A DNA stretch of 64,000 bases from Ignatzschineria larvae DSM 13226 (GCF_038500265.1 NZ_CP150637.1:315001-379000), one strand, 5' to 3'. Positions 19,239-29,205 are shown, counted from the first letter of the stretch. Notes: a model not told the origin generated them from the sequence alone. A program made the numbers and translations.

Positions 19239-20087
19239 TTATATTCGAAAACAATTTTGATAATCTTTAAATTGAGGTTTAATCGCTTCGGGATATTCAA
19301 CGTCATAGAGATAGAGCCCTTGCGGTGGTGCAGTAATTCCCCCTTGAGTGCGATCTAAACTCTCTAAAACGTGTTTCACATATTCCGGCGGTTCTTTACC
19401 GAGTCCGACTTCGAGTAGCGTCCCGACAATATTACGCACCATATTATGTAAAAAGGCATTGGCCTTGATTTCCATCTCAATATAGCGATCTTCTTTACGA
19501 AATTGGATATATTCAATAGTACGAATCGTGGTATGGGCTTGACAATCGGTAGAACGAAATGCCGAAAAATCGTGTTCCCCGATAAGATAATGGCTTCCGA
19601 TATTCATTGCTTCAAGATCGAGTGCATGATAGCACCAATGGCTGTAAAAACGAGCGAGCGGGCTTCGTAAAGGATGATGATAAATACGATAGCGATAAGT
19701 GCGACTAATAGCACTAAAACGGGCATGGAAATCAGCATGGGCAGTTGCGATTCCTTTTACGGCACAATCATCAGGAAGATTAGAATTAACACCGAGCAAC
19801 CAGGCGCGTTCCGTCCGTTTTGCGCTTGTTTCAAAATGAATCACTTGATTAAGCCCATGGACGCCAGCATCCGTGCGCCCCGCGCAGATGATTTTGACCT
19901 CTTCATTGGCAATAAAACTAATTGCACGTTCAAGCACCGCTTCCACAGATCGTACAGGCGGATTGAGCTGCTTCTGCCAACCTTTAAAATCTCGACCATC
20001 ATACTCAATAAGGAGTGCATATTTATAACGAGGTGTGGCGATTGTCATGTCTTGTTGTGGCAGCTGCATATCTGTAGAGGTTGTCAT
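19239..20087 (-). CDS. truA: tRNA pseudouridine(38-40) synthase
   Basis: 282 aa. Converts U38, U39 and U40 in the anticodon arm to pseudouridine. Catalytic Asp73 sits in GRTDAGVHG. Other TruA markers are EYDGRDFKGWQ near the start, FHARFSAISRTYRYRI and NAFLHNMVRNIVG. The first ATG (20087) has no clear ribosome-binding site; an internal ATG at 20048 also lacks one, so the start is uncertain by about 13 residues. Confidence 0.96.
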   Translation of the reverse strand: MTTSTDMQLPQQDMTIATPRYKYALLIEYDGRDFKGWQKQLNPPVRSVEAVLERAISFIANEEVKIICAGRTDAGVHGLNQVIHFETSAKRTERAWLLGVNSNLPDDCAVKGIATAHADFHARFSAISRTYRYRIYHHPLRSPLARFYSHWCYHALDLEAMNIGSHYLIGEHDFSAFRSTDCQAHTTIRTIEYIQFRKEDRYIEMEIKANAFLHNMVRNIVGTLLEVGLGKEPPEYVKHVLESLDRTQGGITAPPQGLYLYDVEYPEAIKPQFKDYQNCFRI

Positions 20088-20194
20088 TCGGATTATAAGT
20101 AGGGTATCAATAATGTTAGACGTAAGGGCTTAACAGATGAGGAATATTGAGTGCTTGATGCTCATTGATGATTGCTTTTCATTGCATGATTACG

Positions 20195-21028
20195 TTATTT
20201 CATGCGTTTTGAGTCAATAATCTTGAGCGCATTTTCCATGGCAATACGGAATTCAGGACCTTTTTTAAGGGCCAGGGTTACAAGGAGAATATCGACGATG
20301 GCGAGATCCGCTAGACGGGAAATCATTGGCATATATTCCGATGTATCTTCTTGTGTCCCGGATTCTAGAATCACAGTTGCATGGGAACTCAAGGGGGAAC
20401 CTTTGGGGGCAAATGCAATGACTTTCGCGCCATTGGAAAGCGCTATATCGGCAGAATGGATAATATCTTGACTTTTACCTGTATGAGAGACAGCAATGAG
20501 CACATCTTCCGGGGTTAATAAGCTTGCGGCTAAGCTATGGACATGGTGATCATTGTAAGAAGAGACAGGGATTCCGACTCTAAGCAATTTTTGTTGAATG
20601 TCATTTGCAACAACACCAGAAACGCCGTGCCCAATACACATTACTTGATTTGCTTTTTCAAGTAGACTAATCGCTTGATCGAGATCTTCCTCTTTGAGGT
20701 AGTGCTTCATATTCAAAAGTGCGGCACTCGATTGATCGATTAGCTTATTAATAATACTTGAGGTAGAGTCATGGGGAGAGATACTGCCATGAACAAAGGG
20801 TACGCCTGCATTTAAACTTTGTGCCAAGAGTTGTTTAAAGATATGAAAACCATCATAATTGAGTGCATGGCAAAAGCGCATAATCGTCGGTTCTGAAACG
20901 CCGGCTTTTTCTGCAAGCGCGCTAATAGAGAGGTCTACCGTTTCATTCGGATGTGCCATCACCCAATCGGCGACTTTTGCTTCGGATTTACGAAGTTGAT
21001 GGTAATGATTTTTAATATGGGATAGCAT
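20195..21028 (-). CDS. hexR: HexR-like RpiR-family regulator
   Basis: 277 aa. N-terminal RpiR helix-turn-helix (LSISALAEKAGVSEPTIMRFCHALNYDGF, described by its ends at about 33-61) and a C-terminal SIS sugar-phosphate domain (about 125-255, with GHGVSG and SHTGKSQD). HexR represses central sugar catabolism genes and is relieved by KDPG. It starts 15 bp after glk with a GGAGGTG site, so engB-glk-hexR is one operon, which supports a role in glucose metabolism. Confidence 0.88.
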   Translation of the reverse strand: MLSHIKNHYHQLRKSEAKVADWVMAHPNETVDLSISALAEKAGVSEPTIMRFCHALNYDGFHIFKQLLAQSLNAGVPFVHGSISPHDSTSSIINKLIDQSSAALLNMKHYLKEEDLDQAISLLEKANQVMCIGHGVSGVVANDIQQKLLRVGIPVSSYNDHHVHSLAASLLTPEDVLIAVSHTGKSQDIIHSADIALSNGAKVIAFAPKGSPLSSHATVILESGTQEDTSEYMPMISRLADLAIVDILLVTLALKKGPEFRIAMENALKIIDSKRMK

Positions 21029-21042
21029 GAAACACCTCCAAT

Positions 21043-22026
21043 CTAAAGATATCTTGGTAGAATATGTTGTAAACCTACCAACGTGGCGTAAGGGTGTGTA
21101 ATAAGGTAAATCGGAATATTTTCAAGTAGAGATTCTACCTTTGCTTTATTGAGAAAAGCGGAATAGAAATCTGATTGTTGCAAGAACTCACCAAATCTCG
21201 GGGCAAATCCACCACCGATATAGATACCACCTGTAGCGCCGGTATTTAGAACCAGATTACTAGCCACATTGCCTAGCATCATACAGTAACGATTGAGTAC
21301 TTGAATGGCAAAAGGGGATTGATTTTCACAAGCGGCTAACACAAGCGCTTCCGCTGTAGGTTCAAAATCAAGCGTTACCCCTTCAAGATCTGCCATAATC
21401 TTGGTAAGGCGTGTAATGCCTTTCTTACAACCTAAAATATCTTCGGTAATAATAGGGCGCCCGAGTTGATCCATTAATTGCTGCATAATGGCAATTTCAA
21501 AGAGATCTTGCGGTGCATAGAGAGAGTGCCCACCTTCTGAAGGAAAAGATTGCGTCTCACCATTGAGCGTGATCGCCATCGCTGTCCCAAAGCCTGTACC
21601 TGTTCCGATGACTATTTTGGCCTGAGGCATTAATGCAATAGAGAGGGGGTTGCTATTTGTGGTAAGTGGGAGGAGATCACTATCTGAGATATGATCGAGC
21701 GCCATAGAGAGTGCTTCAAAATCATTGAGAAAAACAACTTTAGTGTTGAGCTCATTAGCGATGGCTTGTTGACTAAAATCCCAATGAATATTGGTAAGAT
21801 TCAGCTGATCTTGACTGATCGGTGCGGCAACGGCGATGAGTACAAGATTGGGCATCATAAGTGCTTGTTCAGTAAGATAAGCATTAATAACCATAGCCGG
21901 TGAGTCAAACTGATTTGAGGCATAGGTTTTCACATGGCGAATGGCTTGATATTCATCAAGTAGAGCTACTCGAGAATAGGTTGCGCCCATATCTGCGATA
22001 ATCACTTCTAATGGTTTATGCTTCAT
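21043..22026 (-). CDS. glk: Glucokinase
   Basis: 327-aa ROK-unrelated bacterial glucokinase of the Glk family, phosphorylating glucose with ATP. The phosphate-1 motif is ADMGATYSRVAL (11-22), glucose-contact residues lie in FLNDFEAL, and GTGTGFGTA plus GGIYIGGGFAPR are further ATPase motifs. Its ATG lies inside the 3' end of engB (11-bp overlap), so it is translationally coupled. hexR follows directly. Confidence 0.93.
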   Translation of the reverse strand: MKHKPLEVIIADMGATYSRVALLDEYQAIRHVKTYASNQFDSPAMVINAYLTEQALMMPNLVLIAVAAPISQDQLNLTNIHWDFSQQAIANELNTKVVFLNDFEALSMALDHISDSDLLPLTTNSNPLSIALMPQAKIVIGTGTGFGTAMAITLNGETQSFPSEGGHSLYAPQDLFEIAIMQQLMDQLGRPIITEDILGCKKGITRLTKIMADLEGVTLDFEPTAEALVLAACENQSPFAIQVLNRYCMMLGNVASNLVLNTGATGGIYIGGGFAPRFGEFLQQSDFYSAFLNKAKVESLLENIPIYLITHPYATLVGLQHILPRYL

Positions 22027-22636
22027 GATGAGAAATCCAACTTCCTAAATAGTCTAATGCTTCATTAAGACCAATCTCCGGTTTGGTGGATGAGAATAGT
22101 TGTACGGTAATAGGCGTTGTAAAGTCTGCTTCTAACGATTTACGTACTTTAAAGAGGGTATTATTCGCTTCACTCTTGCTCAATTTATCGGCTTTAGTGA
22201 GCAAAATATGGGTGGGTAGCTCTTGAAATTCACACCAGTGAAGCATCTGCCGGTCGAGATCTGTAAGCGGATGGCGTGAATCCATCAACATAATCAGCCC
22301 ATCTAATGTGGTACGTGTTTCAAAATAGCCTTGAAGAATCTTCTGCCAATGTTCCCGCATTGGAAGAGGGACTTTAGCGTAACCATAACCCGGGAGATCC
22401 ACTAAGTAGAGTCCCTCTTGAATGGTAAAGTAGTTAATAAGCTGCGTTCGTCCCGGCGTTTTACTCGTTCTTGCGAGGTTTTTTTGACCTGTTAAGAGAT
22501 TCAGCGCGCTCGATTTACCAGCATTTGAGCGTCCCGCAAAGGCAATTTCACCGATACTATCTTCAGGCAGTTGATTTAAGCCATTTGCGCTCGTGGCAAA
22601 AGTAGTCTTTCGCAGTAAATTCCGAATCGGTTGCAT
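22016..22636 (-). CDS. engB: Ribosome biogenesis GTPase EngB/YihA
   Basis: 206 aa from the ATG at 22636; an upstream in-frame ATG at 22705 would add 23 poorly conserved residues. G1 motif GRSNAGKS (35-42), G3 DLPGYG, G4 TKAD. It is needed for 50S subunit assembly and is essential in several bacteria. A purine-rich GAGAGGA lies about 11 nt upstream of the chosen start. First gene of the engB-glk-hexR operon. Confidence 0.94.
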   Translation of the reverse strand: MQPIRNLLRKTTFATSANGLNQLPEDSIGEIAFAGRSNAGKSSALNLLTGQKNLARTSKTPGRTQLINYFTIQEGLYLVDLPGYGYAKVPLPMREHWQKILQGYFETRTTLDGLIMLMDSRHPLTDLDRQMLHWCEFQELPTHILLTKADKLSKSEANNTLFKVRKSLEADFTTPITVQLFSSTKPEIGLNEALDYLGSWISHHEA

Positions 22637-22879
22637 AACGTGGCTTATCCTCTCATGATTGTAATTGTAACGGCATATTTTACCCTTAAATGGGCTAAAT
22701 TGCATTAAAAGGCAAAAGATAAGACCGAATCAAGGATTCTCTATTCCTCTTTTCTTTAGTTATACAATGATTTCATTCTGTATCATTTATCACTGATTAA
22801 ATGGTCTTTTGTCATTGAGACTGAAACGGAAATGACTTTAACGAATTTTAACGGATTTTAATAAATTACTGGGTTTTAT

Positions 22880-23707
22880 TTATTCAGTTTTATCTCTTGA
22901 TGCGCTAGTAAGTATTATCTCCTTTTGATCAACTCGTGCAATGGTGAGTTCTCCTTCCCAAACACAGCCCGAATCAAGGCAATGGGTATTGTTTTCATGA
23001 TGAATACCAAGTGAAGCCCAATGGCCATAGAAGATTTGGGTATCTCGATCGAGTGCTCGATTAAATTTAAACCAAGGAAGCATTTGGGTTGCATCATACT
23101 CTTCACGCTTATTATCAAAATCGAGGGATTGATCGAGATTGAGATAACGCATTCTTGTGAAATAGTTGATGATCGCTCGAATACGATCTACCCCTTCAAG
23201 TGCTGGTGACCAAGCCGTAGGATGATTGCCAAACATCTCAGCAATCAATTTTTTGTAGGTTTTTTTCTTTTCCGTTGCGAGCAGTTCTGACACTTCTTGA
23301 TTGAGCTTCATCGCTTCATCAAGAGACCAAAAAGGCGGAATACCGGCATGGGCAATGGCGATATTGAGTGCTGGGATTGTTCGCATTAGGGGTTGATTGC
23401 GAAGATATTGTTTGATGACTTTCGCATCACTACTTTTTGCAATAACGTCATAGGTATCTCCTTTGCGTAGCTTTGTCTCACCTTCTGCATAGACAAGGTA
23501 AGAGAGATCATGATTGCCAAGTACAGGGAAGATGGAGTCTTGATGGGCGAGGAGATATTGCATCACTTCAAGAGATTTAGGGCCACGGTTAATAAGATCT
23601 CCGACAAGATAGAGCTGATCTGTTTGATGATTAAATGCGACTTTCGCGAGTAGCATTTCAAACTCTTCGAAACAGCCGTGAATATCGCCCATAATATAGA
23701 TTGCCAT
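22880..23707 (-). CDS. apaH: Symmetrical bis(5'-nucleosyl)-tetraphosphatase
   Basis: 275-aa PPP-family phosphoesterase that splits Ap4A into two ADP and can remove Np4 caps from RNA. Metal and catalytic motifs: GDIHG (7-11), GDLINRG (36-42) and GNHD near 65. Length matches E. coli ApaH (280 aa). It starts with ATG at 23707 behind AAAGGGA. It is monocistronic; apaG, often upstream, is absent. Confidence 0.96.
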   Translation of the reverse strand: MAIYIMGDIHGCFEEFEMLLAKVAFNHQTDQLYLVGDLINRGPKSLEVMQYLLAHQDSIFPVLGNHDLSYLVYAEGETKLRKGDTYDVIAKSSDAKVIKQYLRNQPLMRTIPALNIAIAHAGIPPFWSLDEAMKLNQEVSELLATEKKKTYKKLIAEMFGNHPTAWSPALEGVDRIRAIINYFTRMRYLNLDQSLDFDNKREEYDATQMLPWFKFNRALDRDTQIFYGHWASLGIHHENNTHCLDSGCVWEGELTIARVDQKEIILTSASRDKTE

Positions 23708-23777
23708 CGTTTCCCAATCCCTTTTAAGTTATTTTGTTATAGTTTCTGTTTTAAATCGAGTCGCATTGAGTCGCAGA

Positions 23778-26264
23778 TTACTGCTTATCAATGTAGTGCA
23801 TCATAGCAATCAGTCCTTCGACTTCTGCTGTAGCCGCCCATGGATAATTGACAATACGACCCAAATCGATTACTTCTTTAGGTGTCTCTTTTAGATAATC
23901 TAAAACGGAGGCTTCATTTTCTCCATTAAGTAATGCTTGTGCGACTTCAAAGTAGGGAACGCCGCGCTCAGGATCTTCAGTGATATTAAAGAAATAGATC
24001 AGATCAAAAATTGCAGGTAATGAGTAGTAATGTGGCATGAAGCGGTTTTTGGTAATACTATAATTGATATTACCAAGCGCTGCGTTATAGTAATGTAATG
24101 CATCATCATAATTTTTCAGTTGTAGATAAGTCCAACCTAACATCGATTGTGTACGGCCAAGATTATAGTAATCTATGGTTTCCGCCTCTTCGTGGGCTCT
24201 GAGTTTAAATAGAAGAATCTCTTCGGCTTTCTGATATTCTCTAAATTTAAGATAAAACGCTGCATAATTTTCAAGCGCTAAAATAGTGCGTATATCATTA
24301 GTAGTGAGATATTCAAGATCAAGTGCAAGTGCCGCTTGATAATTAGAATCAGCATTTTCGAAATCGTCGACAGCTTCATAATAGATCGCAAGATTACGTA
24401 GCACCATAGTGTACTGTGGTGAGTATGTATATTTTTCAAGGATCTGCTTGGCTCTGGTAAGAAGCTCGTAAATTACGATTCGCTCAGTTGTGACATCAAA
24501 GGTTAATACTAATTTGATGAGAATATCGGCAATCTCCATATCAAAACCCACGTGGGTTTCATAAATATCAAGTGCGTTGGTATATTGGAAACGTGCTAAA
24601 TACGGGTTCTCTTCCAGGTCCGCAAGTTTTACTAAGGCTTTGGCATAAATTGGGGAGTTTTTATCTTTTGCACCAATGCGAACTGCTTGAATATAGTATT
24701 GTCGGCCTTTGACGACATCATCCGCTAATATGTAGTAATCTCCAGTCGTTAGTAGTTGTTCAATCTGTTGATTGGTGGAGAGGTCTTCAAATTCGGCAGA
24801 GCTCAAAGCTTCTTCTAATTGGAGATCTTGCACATATGGGTAAGCTTGAGATTCTAAGGAGAGAACGTCGTCCTCGTCAAGTGTTTGGTAGTGTTGTTGA
24901 TAATTTTGGTAACTATCAAAATAGCTTTCGGTTAATTCTGTTTCTAAACCAGCATCTTCATCGATAGTTCCTTCCATAGCCTCATCATTCATCTCATCAT
25001 TAAAACTTAATGAATGATCAATCTTATCTACTAATTTTATGATCGATAAGTCACTTTCATGGTTATCATTCACGTCATGATTTTCTTTATAAGATTTAGA
25101 GAGCGGGGCTTCAATCACACTTTTTTTATGATGCGGGAAGAGTGCATAGAGTAGATAATGGTTGATAAATTCATCGGTTTGTTCAACTGTGGCATTCTTC
25201 TCCGAATCCATTGTTGAATTTATATTTGAATCCGCATCTGTGATCGGCAAAGGCGCATCTTGTTTTATCGATTCTGTTGATTTTACTAAGGAATTCTCAT
25301 CTGCAAGATTTTCTGTAATGAGGTCGCCTTTATTAGGGATCTCTTCGTTTAAGTTTGCACTATAAATCTGGATAGATTCAGCGGTATTTGAAGCAGTTGT
25401 AGCATTGATCGTCAAAGTTTCTGTTTTATCGATCTCGGCACTCTCGACAATATTACGCGCTACCGGTTCTCTTAATAGAGACTCTTTATTTGCAACTATC
25501 TCTGTAGATAGATCGGGCGCATCATTGCTTTTAGTATCGTTAGATGTCTCTACAACCGGTGTTGCGATTGAAAGTATCTCGATAGGAGTATCGGTTATAG
25601 CTATTTCAGAGGTAACAGGTGTTGATTCTGTTGTGTTTGCATTTGCCGTTGTCTGGATCGGCACAGAGAGTAATTCGATAGTCTCATCGATCGGGGTTTC
25701 ATGTTGTGAAATTAGATCTGTAATTGTGTCGTGGAGGAACTCATTATTCACAATCTCTTGGGCTGTGAGTTTTGGTGACATGACCTGTTCTTCTTGTAAT
25801 TGTTCCCAATAAGAGAAGACAAGCGGTGAATAGAGAACGATCGGGCTACGCGCGAAATCATATATATAGTCATTCTGATCTCTATTTTGTGGTAATTTAT
25901 TTTCAGACCCCTCATTTTTAGCCCCATCATCGTTAGATAAGGCATTACTAGGAGAGATGTTGCTAATATCAGAACCATCCGTTGTGCCGTTCTCAGTGAT
26001 AGATTGAGATTGTAACGTTAATGGCGGAATCTCTAAAGTGGCTTCTTGGGAAGAGTATTTTGAGGGTATTTCAGCTGCTTTTTGTTGTTTGGCCTGATAA
26101 GCAGTGAACGTTTTCGAGATAATAGGAAGTGCTACGTGCAATTCAGATGTACGTGCACCGCTAGCTGCTGTGGTTAATGCAAGAATCATCAATAACGCAA
26201 AAAGAAGATAGTCACGAACGAGGAATAGCGAATGGCGTAATCTTAGTAGTAGATATCTATTCAT
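23778..26264 (-). CDS. Large membrane-anchored TPR protein, unknown function
   Basis: 828 aa; not recognised as any named family. Basic N-terminus (residues 1-17) and one hydrophobic segment (about 18-36) ending near ASGA suggest an anchor or signal peptide. Residues about 40-500 are low-complexity and rich in Ser, Thr, Asn, Glu and Asp, with a shorter ordered patch at 135-190. From about 505 to 760 there are at least five tetratricopeptide-like repeats (for example LRNLAIYYEAVDDFENADSNY and LGWTYLQLKNYDDALHYY). An exported scaffold or envelope protein is the likely class. It stands alone between apaH and mutY. Confidence 0.8.
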   Translation of the reverse strand: MNRYLLLRLRHSLFLVRDYLLFALLMILALTTAASGARTSELHVALPIISKTFTAYQAKQQKAAEIPSKYSSQEATLEIPPLTLQSQSITENGTTDGSDISNISPSNALSNDDGAKNEGSENKLPQNRDQNDYIYDFARSPIVLYSPLVFSYWEQLQEEQVMSPKLTAQEIVNNEFLHDTITDLISQHETPIDETIELLSVPIQTTANANTTESTPVTSEIAITDTPIEILSIATPVVETSNDTKSNDAPDLSTEIVANKESLLREPVARNIVESAEIDKTETLTINATTASNTAESIQIYSANLNEEIPNKGDLITENLADENSLVKSTESIKQDAPLPITDADSNINSTMDSEKNATVEQTDEFINHYLLYALFPHHKKSVIEAPLSKSYKENHDVNDNHESDLSIIKLVDKIDHSLSFNDEMNDEAMEGTIDEDAGLETELTESYFDSYQNYQQHYQTLDEDDVLSLESQAYPYVQDLQLEEALSSAEFEDLSTNQQIEQLLTTGDYYILADDVVKGRQYYIQAVRIGAKDKNSPIYAKALVKLADLEENPYLARFQYTNALDIYETHVGFDMEIADILIKLVLTFDVTTERIVIYELLTRAKQILEKYTYSPQYTMVLRNLAIYYEAVDDFENADSNYQAALALDLEYLTTNDIRTILALENYAAFYLKFREYQKAEEILLFKLRAHEEAETIDYYNLGRTQSMLGWTYLQLKNYDDALHYYNAALGNINYSITKNRFMPHYYSLPAIFDLIYFFNITEDPERGVPYFEVAQALLNGENEASVLDYLKETPKEVIDLGRIVNYPWAATAEVEGLIAMMHYIDKQ

Positions 26265-26473
26265 TAAAGTCTCTGATCGAAAAGGGGGAAGGTATTGAAA
26301 TGCCGAAAGACTTTGCCATTGTACTACAAATTATAAGGGCAAGAAAATCAGTAAAGAAAATCAGTGAAAAAACGGGATGTAGGATCATTCAATCTCTTCA
26401 AAATATCGATATGAATGCCCCTATTTTGAAATGTTTTTGGAAATATAAAACTCAATACTCGCAATGTTGCAGG
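26265..26473. other. Intergenic region upstream of the TPR gene
   Basis: About 210 bp between the TPR gene and a TA-bounded inverted-repeat element. It presumably carries the TPR gene promoter on the minus strand. No RNA gene or supported ORF. Confidence 0.4.
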
Positions 26474-26604
26474 TATAGTAAGTTTGGTTTAAGAAAAATG
26501 GTTTTAAACAACACTTGCAAGATGCCGGATAGAACCGCTTCCTTACTTATTACAACCGATGCGCCGGCATTTAAATGAGCTTATTTTGAACCGATCTTAC
26601 TATA
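26474..26604. mobile_element. MITE-like element, copy 1 (131 bp)
   Basis: Left end TATAGTAAGTTTGGTT (26474-26489); right end AACCGATCTTACTATA (26589-26604), which is its inverted repeat with two mismatches in 16. Both ends finish in TA. The same ends and a nearly identical right-hand 50 bp occur at 51259-51397. There is no ORF capable of encoding a transposase, so it would be non-autonomous. It lies 11 bp beyond the mutY stop codon, so it may also serve as a transcription end. Confidence 0.7.
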
Positions 26605-26615
26605 AAATTCAATAT

Positions 26616-27827
26616 TCAAATATTAAAAAGATCATCACTTGGAAAGATCTTTTCAAAAAGTAGAGCAATTGGTTGCGGCTTTGGCTTATTGGCTAGTTGA
26701 TTGATCGCAACCCATTGATAGCGTTCTTCCTTATTATGTAGAGATGCTTCATCTAATCTATGTTGAAGCTCTCTCGGCAAGGTGGCGGTAAAGAGCGTGG
26801 CTTCTAAGGTATAGTGCGTAAATTGATGTTGGAAAGCGGCGGCTTGTTTCCGGTCTTGAAAGTCGGTTAATTGATACGTTTTGTCATCAAGCTGAAAAAT
26901 AGCGCTTGATTGACTCTTGGAGTTACGCCCTTGAAGGATCATTTCAGGAAGAGAATAGAGATTACCCCAAATCCCATTCGCCGGCCGTTTTTCAAGAAGA
27001 ATATCCCCTTTTTCATTGTGAAAGAGTAAGAGCGCTACTGATTCGACAGGGCGCGTCTTCTTAATGGCTTTTGCCGGAATAGTATTCGTTGCATTATGTA
27101 AGTAAGCTTGGCAGATATCGGTTAAAAAACATCGATCGCATGCCGGCTTTAATTTACAGAGCGTTGCGCCAAAATCCATAATGGCTTGGGTATAATCTGC
27201 GGGATTTTGCTGGCAGAGAAAGGTATCGCTAATGGGTTTTAATCGTTTATCTTGTTCTGTTCTTGGTGCTTGTAAACCAGTTATCCGGGCGAGCACTCTA
27301 CGAACATTGCCATCTAAAATAGCAAAGGGGAGATTATAACCTTGCGCTAAAATGGCGCTTGCGGTGGTATCACCGATCCCTTTAAGGTTACGAATGGCTT
27401 TAAAATCAGGCGGAATCAGCCCTTGATGTTGTTCCACTAACATTTTAGCGGCTTGATGTAAATTACGAGCCCGAGAGTAATAGCCTAAGCCTTGCCAATG
27501 ATGGAGTACCGTTTCTTCGCTGGCATCGGCTAAGGCTTCCGGCGTGGGAAATGCAGTCATAAAGCGTTCAAAATAGGGAATCACTGTCGCCACTTGTGTC
27601 TGCTGCAACATAATCTCGGAGATCCAAATGCGATAGAGATTAATCTTGAGGGAGAAGCAATCTTGAGGTTTCCAAGGAAGATCGTGTCGCCCCTCACGCT
27701 CAAACCACTCTAATAGTCGTGCTTGAAAATAACGAATCTGCTGTGCAGTAATGGGCGCAAGCAGTGTGTCATCTTGAGGAAGAGATTGATCCAGCGAGAG
27801 GGTATCAGAGGGTAATTGAGGATTCAT
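26616..27827 (-). CDS. mutY: A/G-specific adenine DNA glycosylase
   Basis: 403 aa. Removes A mispaired with 8-oxoguanine. Catalytic Glu71 in SEIMLQQTQV and Asp172 in LDGNVRRVLA; [4Fe-4S] cysteines 224, 230, 233 and 239; C-terminal NUDIX-like 8-oxoG recognition domain from about 265. It is longer than E. coli MutY (350 aa) by an N-terminal extension of about 25 residues and a longer C-terminus. No clear ribosome-binding site before ATG 27827. Confidence 0.96.
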   Translation of the reverse strand: MNPQLPSDTLSLDQSLPQDDTLLAPITAQQIRYFQARLLEWFEREGRHDLPWKPQDCFSLKINLYRIWISEIMLQQTQVATVIPYFERFMTAFPTPEALADASEETVLHHWQGLGYYSRARNLHQAAKMLVEQHQGLIPPDFKAIRNLKGIGDTTASAILAQGYNLPFAILDGNVRRVLARITGLQAPRTEQDKRLKPISDTFLCQQNPADYTQAIMDFGATLCKLKPACDRCFLTDICQAYLHNATNTIPAKAIKKTRPVESVALLLFHNEKGDILLEKRPANGIWGNLYSLPEMILQGRNSKSQSSAIFQLDDKTYQLTDFQDRKQAAAFQHQFTHYTLEATLFTATLPRELQHRLDEASLHNKEERYQWVAINQLANKPKPQPIALLFEKIFPSDDLFNI

Positions 27828-27913
27828 AAGAGGGTATTAATTGCTTAAATAGCGTTATATCTAAAATGGTGGGATCGGGCAAAGGATTGAGTGAAGAGAA
27901 TAAACGATTCCCA

Positions 27914-27945
27914 GAAAAAATGCACCTATCGAGGATAGATGCATT
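27914..27945 (-). terminator. Intrinsic terminator of uraA
   Basis: On the minus strand a 12-bp stem, AATGCATCTATC pairing with GATAGGTGCATT (one G-U), has a 3-nt loop and is followed by a run of T residues (27915-27920 read in complement). It lies 21 bp after the uraA stop. Confidence 0.88.
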
Positions 27946-27966
27946 ATTCATATTACTGATGATAGA

Positions 27967-29205
27967 TTAAAGATCGGCTTCTAAATCTTCTGCTTTCTCT
28001 GTTTTAGGGTGAGGCAGAATTAGGTTAAGTACAATCGCAAGTACAGAAGCAAGGCCTACGCCGGCAAATGGGAATGAACCAATTTCAATGGTATAACCGC
28101 CCACGCCGGTAATGAGGGTTGCACTAATGATCACAAGATTCCGGGGAATCGTGATATCTACTTTAGCATCAATCAAGGCTTTTAAACCAAGGCTAGCGAT
28201 TGTACCAAAGAGGAGGATCATAATTCCGCCCATGACAGGAAGTGGAATTGAATTTAAGAAGGCATTAAATTTTCCAAAGAATGCCATAATAATCGCAAAG
28301 ATCGCTGCATAGGTCATAATCAGAGGCTTATCATTTTTGGTAATCATCACTGCGCCGGTGACTTCACCATAAGTGGTGACAGGAGGACCGCCAATGAGGC
28401 CGGCCACACAGACGCCGAGTCCATCTCCCGCAAGTGTTCTATGGAGCCCAGGGTTCGTGGCGTAATCCTTACCGGTAACCTTACCAATAGCCATAATACC
28501 ACCGATATGCTCAATGGCAGGGGCAATAGCAACGGGTAACATAAAGAGTGCTGCCATCCAATTGACTTCAGGGCTCACAAAATGGGGAATTTGGAACCAA
28601 GGCGCTGCTGCAACGGGTGCAAAATCCACTAAACCTAAACACGCCGCTAAGATATAGCCTACGGTAATTCCTAATAAAATAGGGACTAAGCGTAAAAAAC
28701 GTTTGCCAAACATCGTCACAATCACTGTGGTGGCAAAGGTAATCGCCGATACTAAAATGGAGAGCTTATAATCAATCACTTGCTCACCATTGGATTTCCC
28801 CATCGCCATCTGCGTAGCCACGACTGCAACAGAGAGACCGATGACGATAATCACAGGACCAATGACAACAGGTGGAATGAGTTTATGAACGCTATCGAGC
28901 CCTTTGAGTTTGATGGCAAATGCAAAGACAAAATACATAAAACCAGCGGCGAATAGTCCAAAGAACGTTGCACCCATTCCCCAAGTACTGATGGAGAAGA
29001 TGATAGGGGCGATAAAGGCAAAAGAGGAACCTAAAAAGATAGGCACTTTCCAACCTGTGACGGCTTGGAAAAGAATAGTACCAATACCGGCACCGAGTAG
29101 TGCCATTGAGGGATTAAGACCTGTTAAAAGGGGAACAAGCACCATGGCACCGAAAGCAACAAAGAGAATTTGTAGCCCCGCGACGGCGTTATGAAGAACC
29201 TGCAT
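27967..29205 (-). CDS. uraA: Uracil permease (NCS2 family)
   Basis: 412-aa inner-membrane uracil:proton symporter with about 14 membrane segments. The NCS2 signature is YGEVTGAVMITK; Glu281 corresponds to the uracil-binding glutamate of E. coli UraA, and PVMGGIMILLFG matches closely. TAGGAG lies before ATG 29205. It is monocistronic and has its own terminator. It serves as a useful contrast with the second NCS2 protein at 42827, which lacks this Glu. Confidence 0.94.
   Translation of the reverse strand: MQVLHNAVAGLQILFVAFGAMVLVPLLTGLNPSMALLGAGIGTILFQAVTGWKVPIFLGSSFAFIAPIIFSISTWGMGATFFGLFAAGFMYFVFAFAIKLKGLDSVHKLIPPVVIGPVIIVIGLSVAVVATQMAMGKSNGEQVIDYKLSILVSAITFATTVIVTMFGKRFLRLVPILLGITVGYILAACLGLVDFAPVAAAPWFQIPHFVSPEVNWMAALFMLPVAIAPAIEHIGGIMAIGKVTGKDYATNPGLHRTLAGDGLGVCVAGLIGGPPVTTYGEVTGAVMITKNDKPLIMTYAAIFAIIMAFFGKFNAFLNSIPLPVMGGIMILLFGTIASLGLKALIDAKVDITIPRNLVIISATLITGVGGYTIEIGSFPFAGVGLASVLAIVLNLILPHPKTEKAEDLEADL

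Noticed and set aside
25405-25812. 135-codon ORF antisense to the TPR gene
   Set aside because: Mirror of the low-complexity Ser/Thr/Val-rich region; no ribosome-binding site and no independent features.
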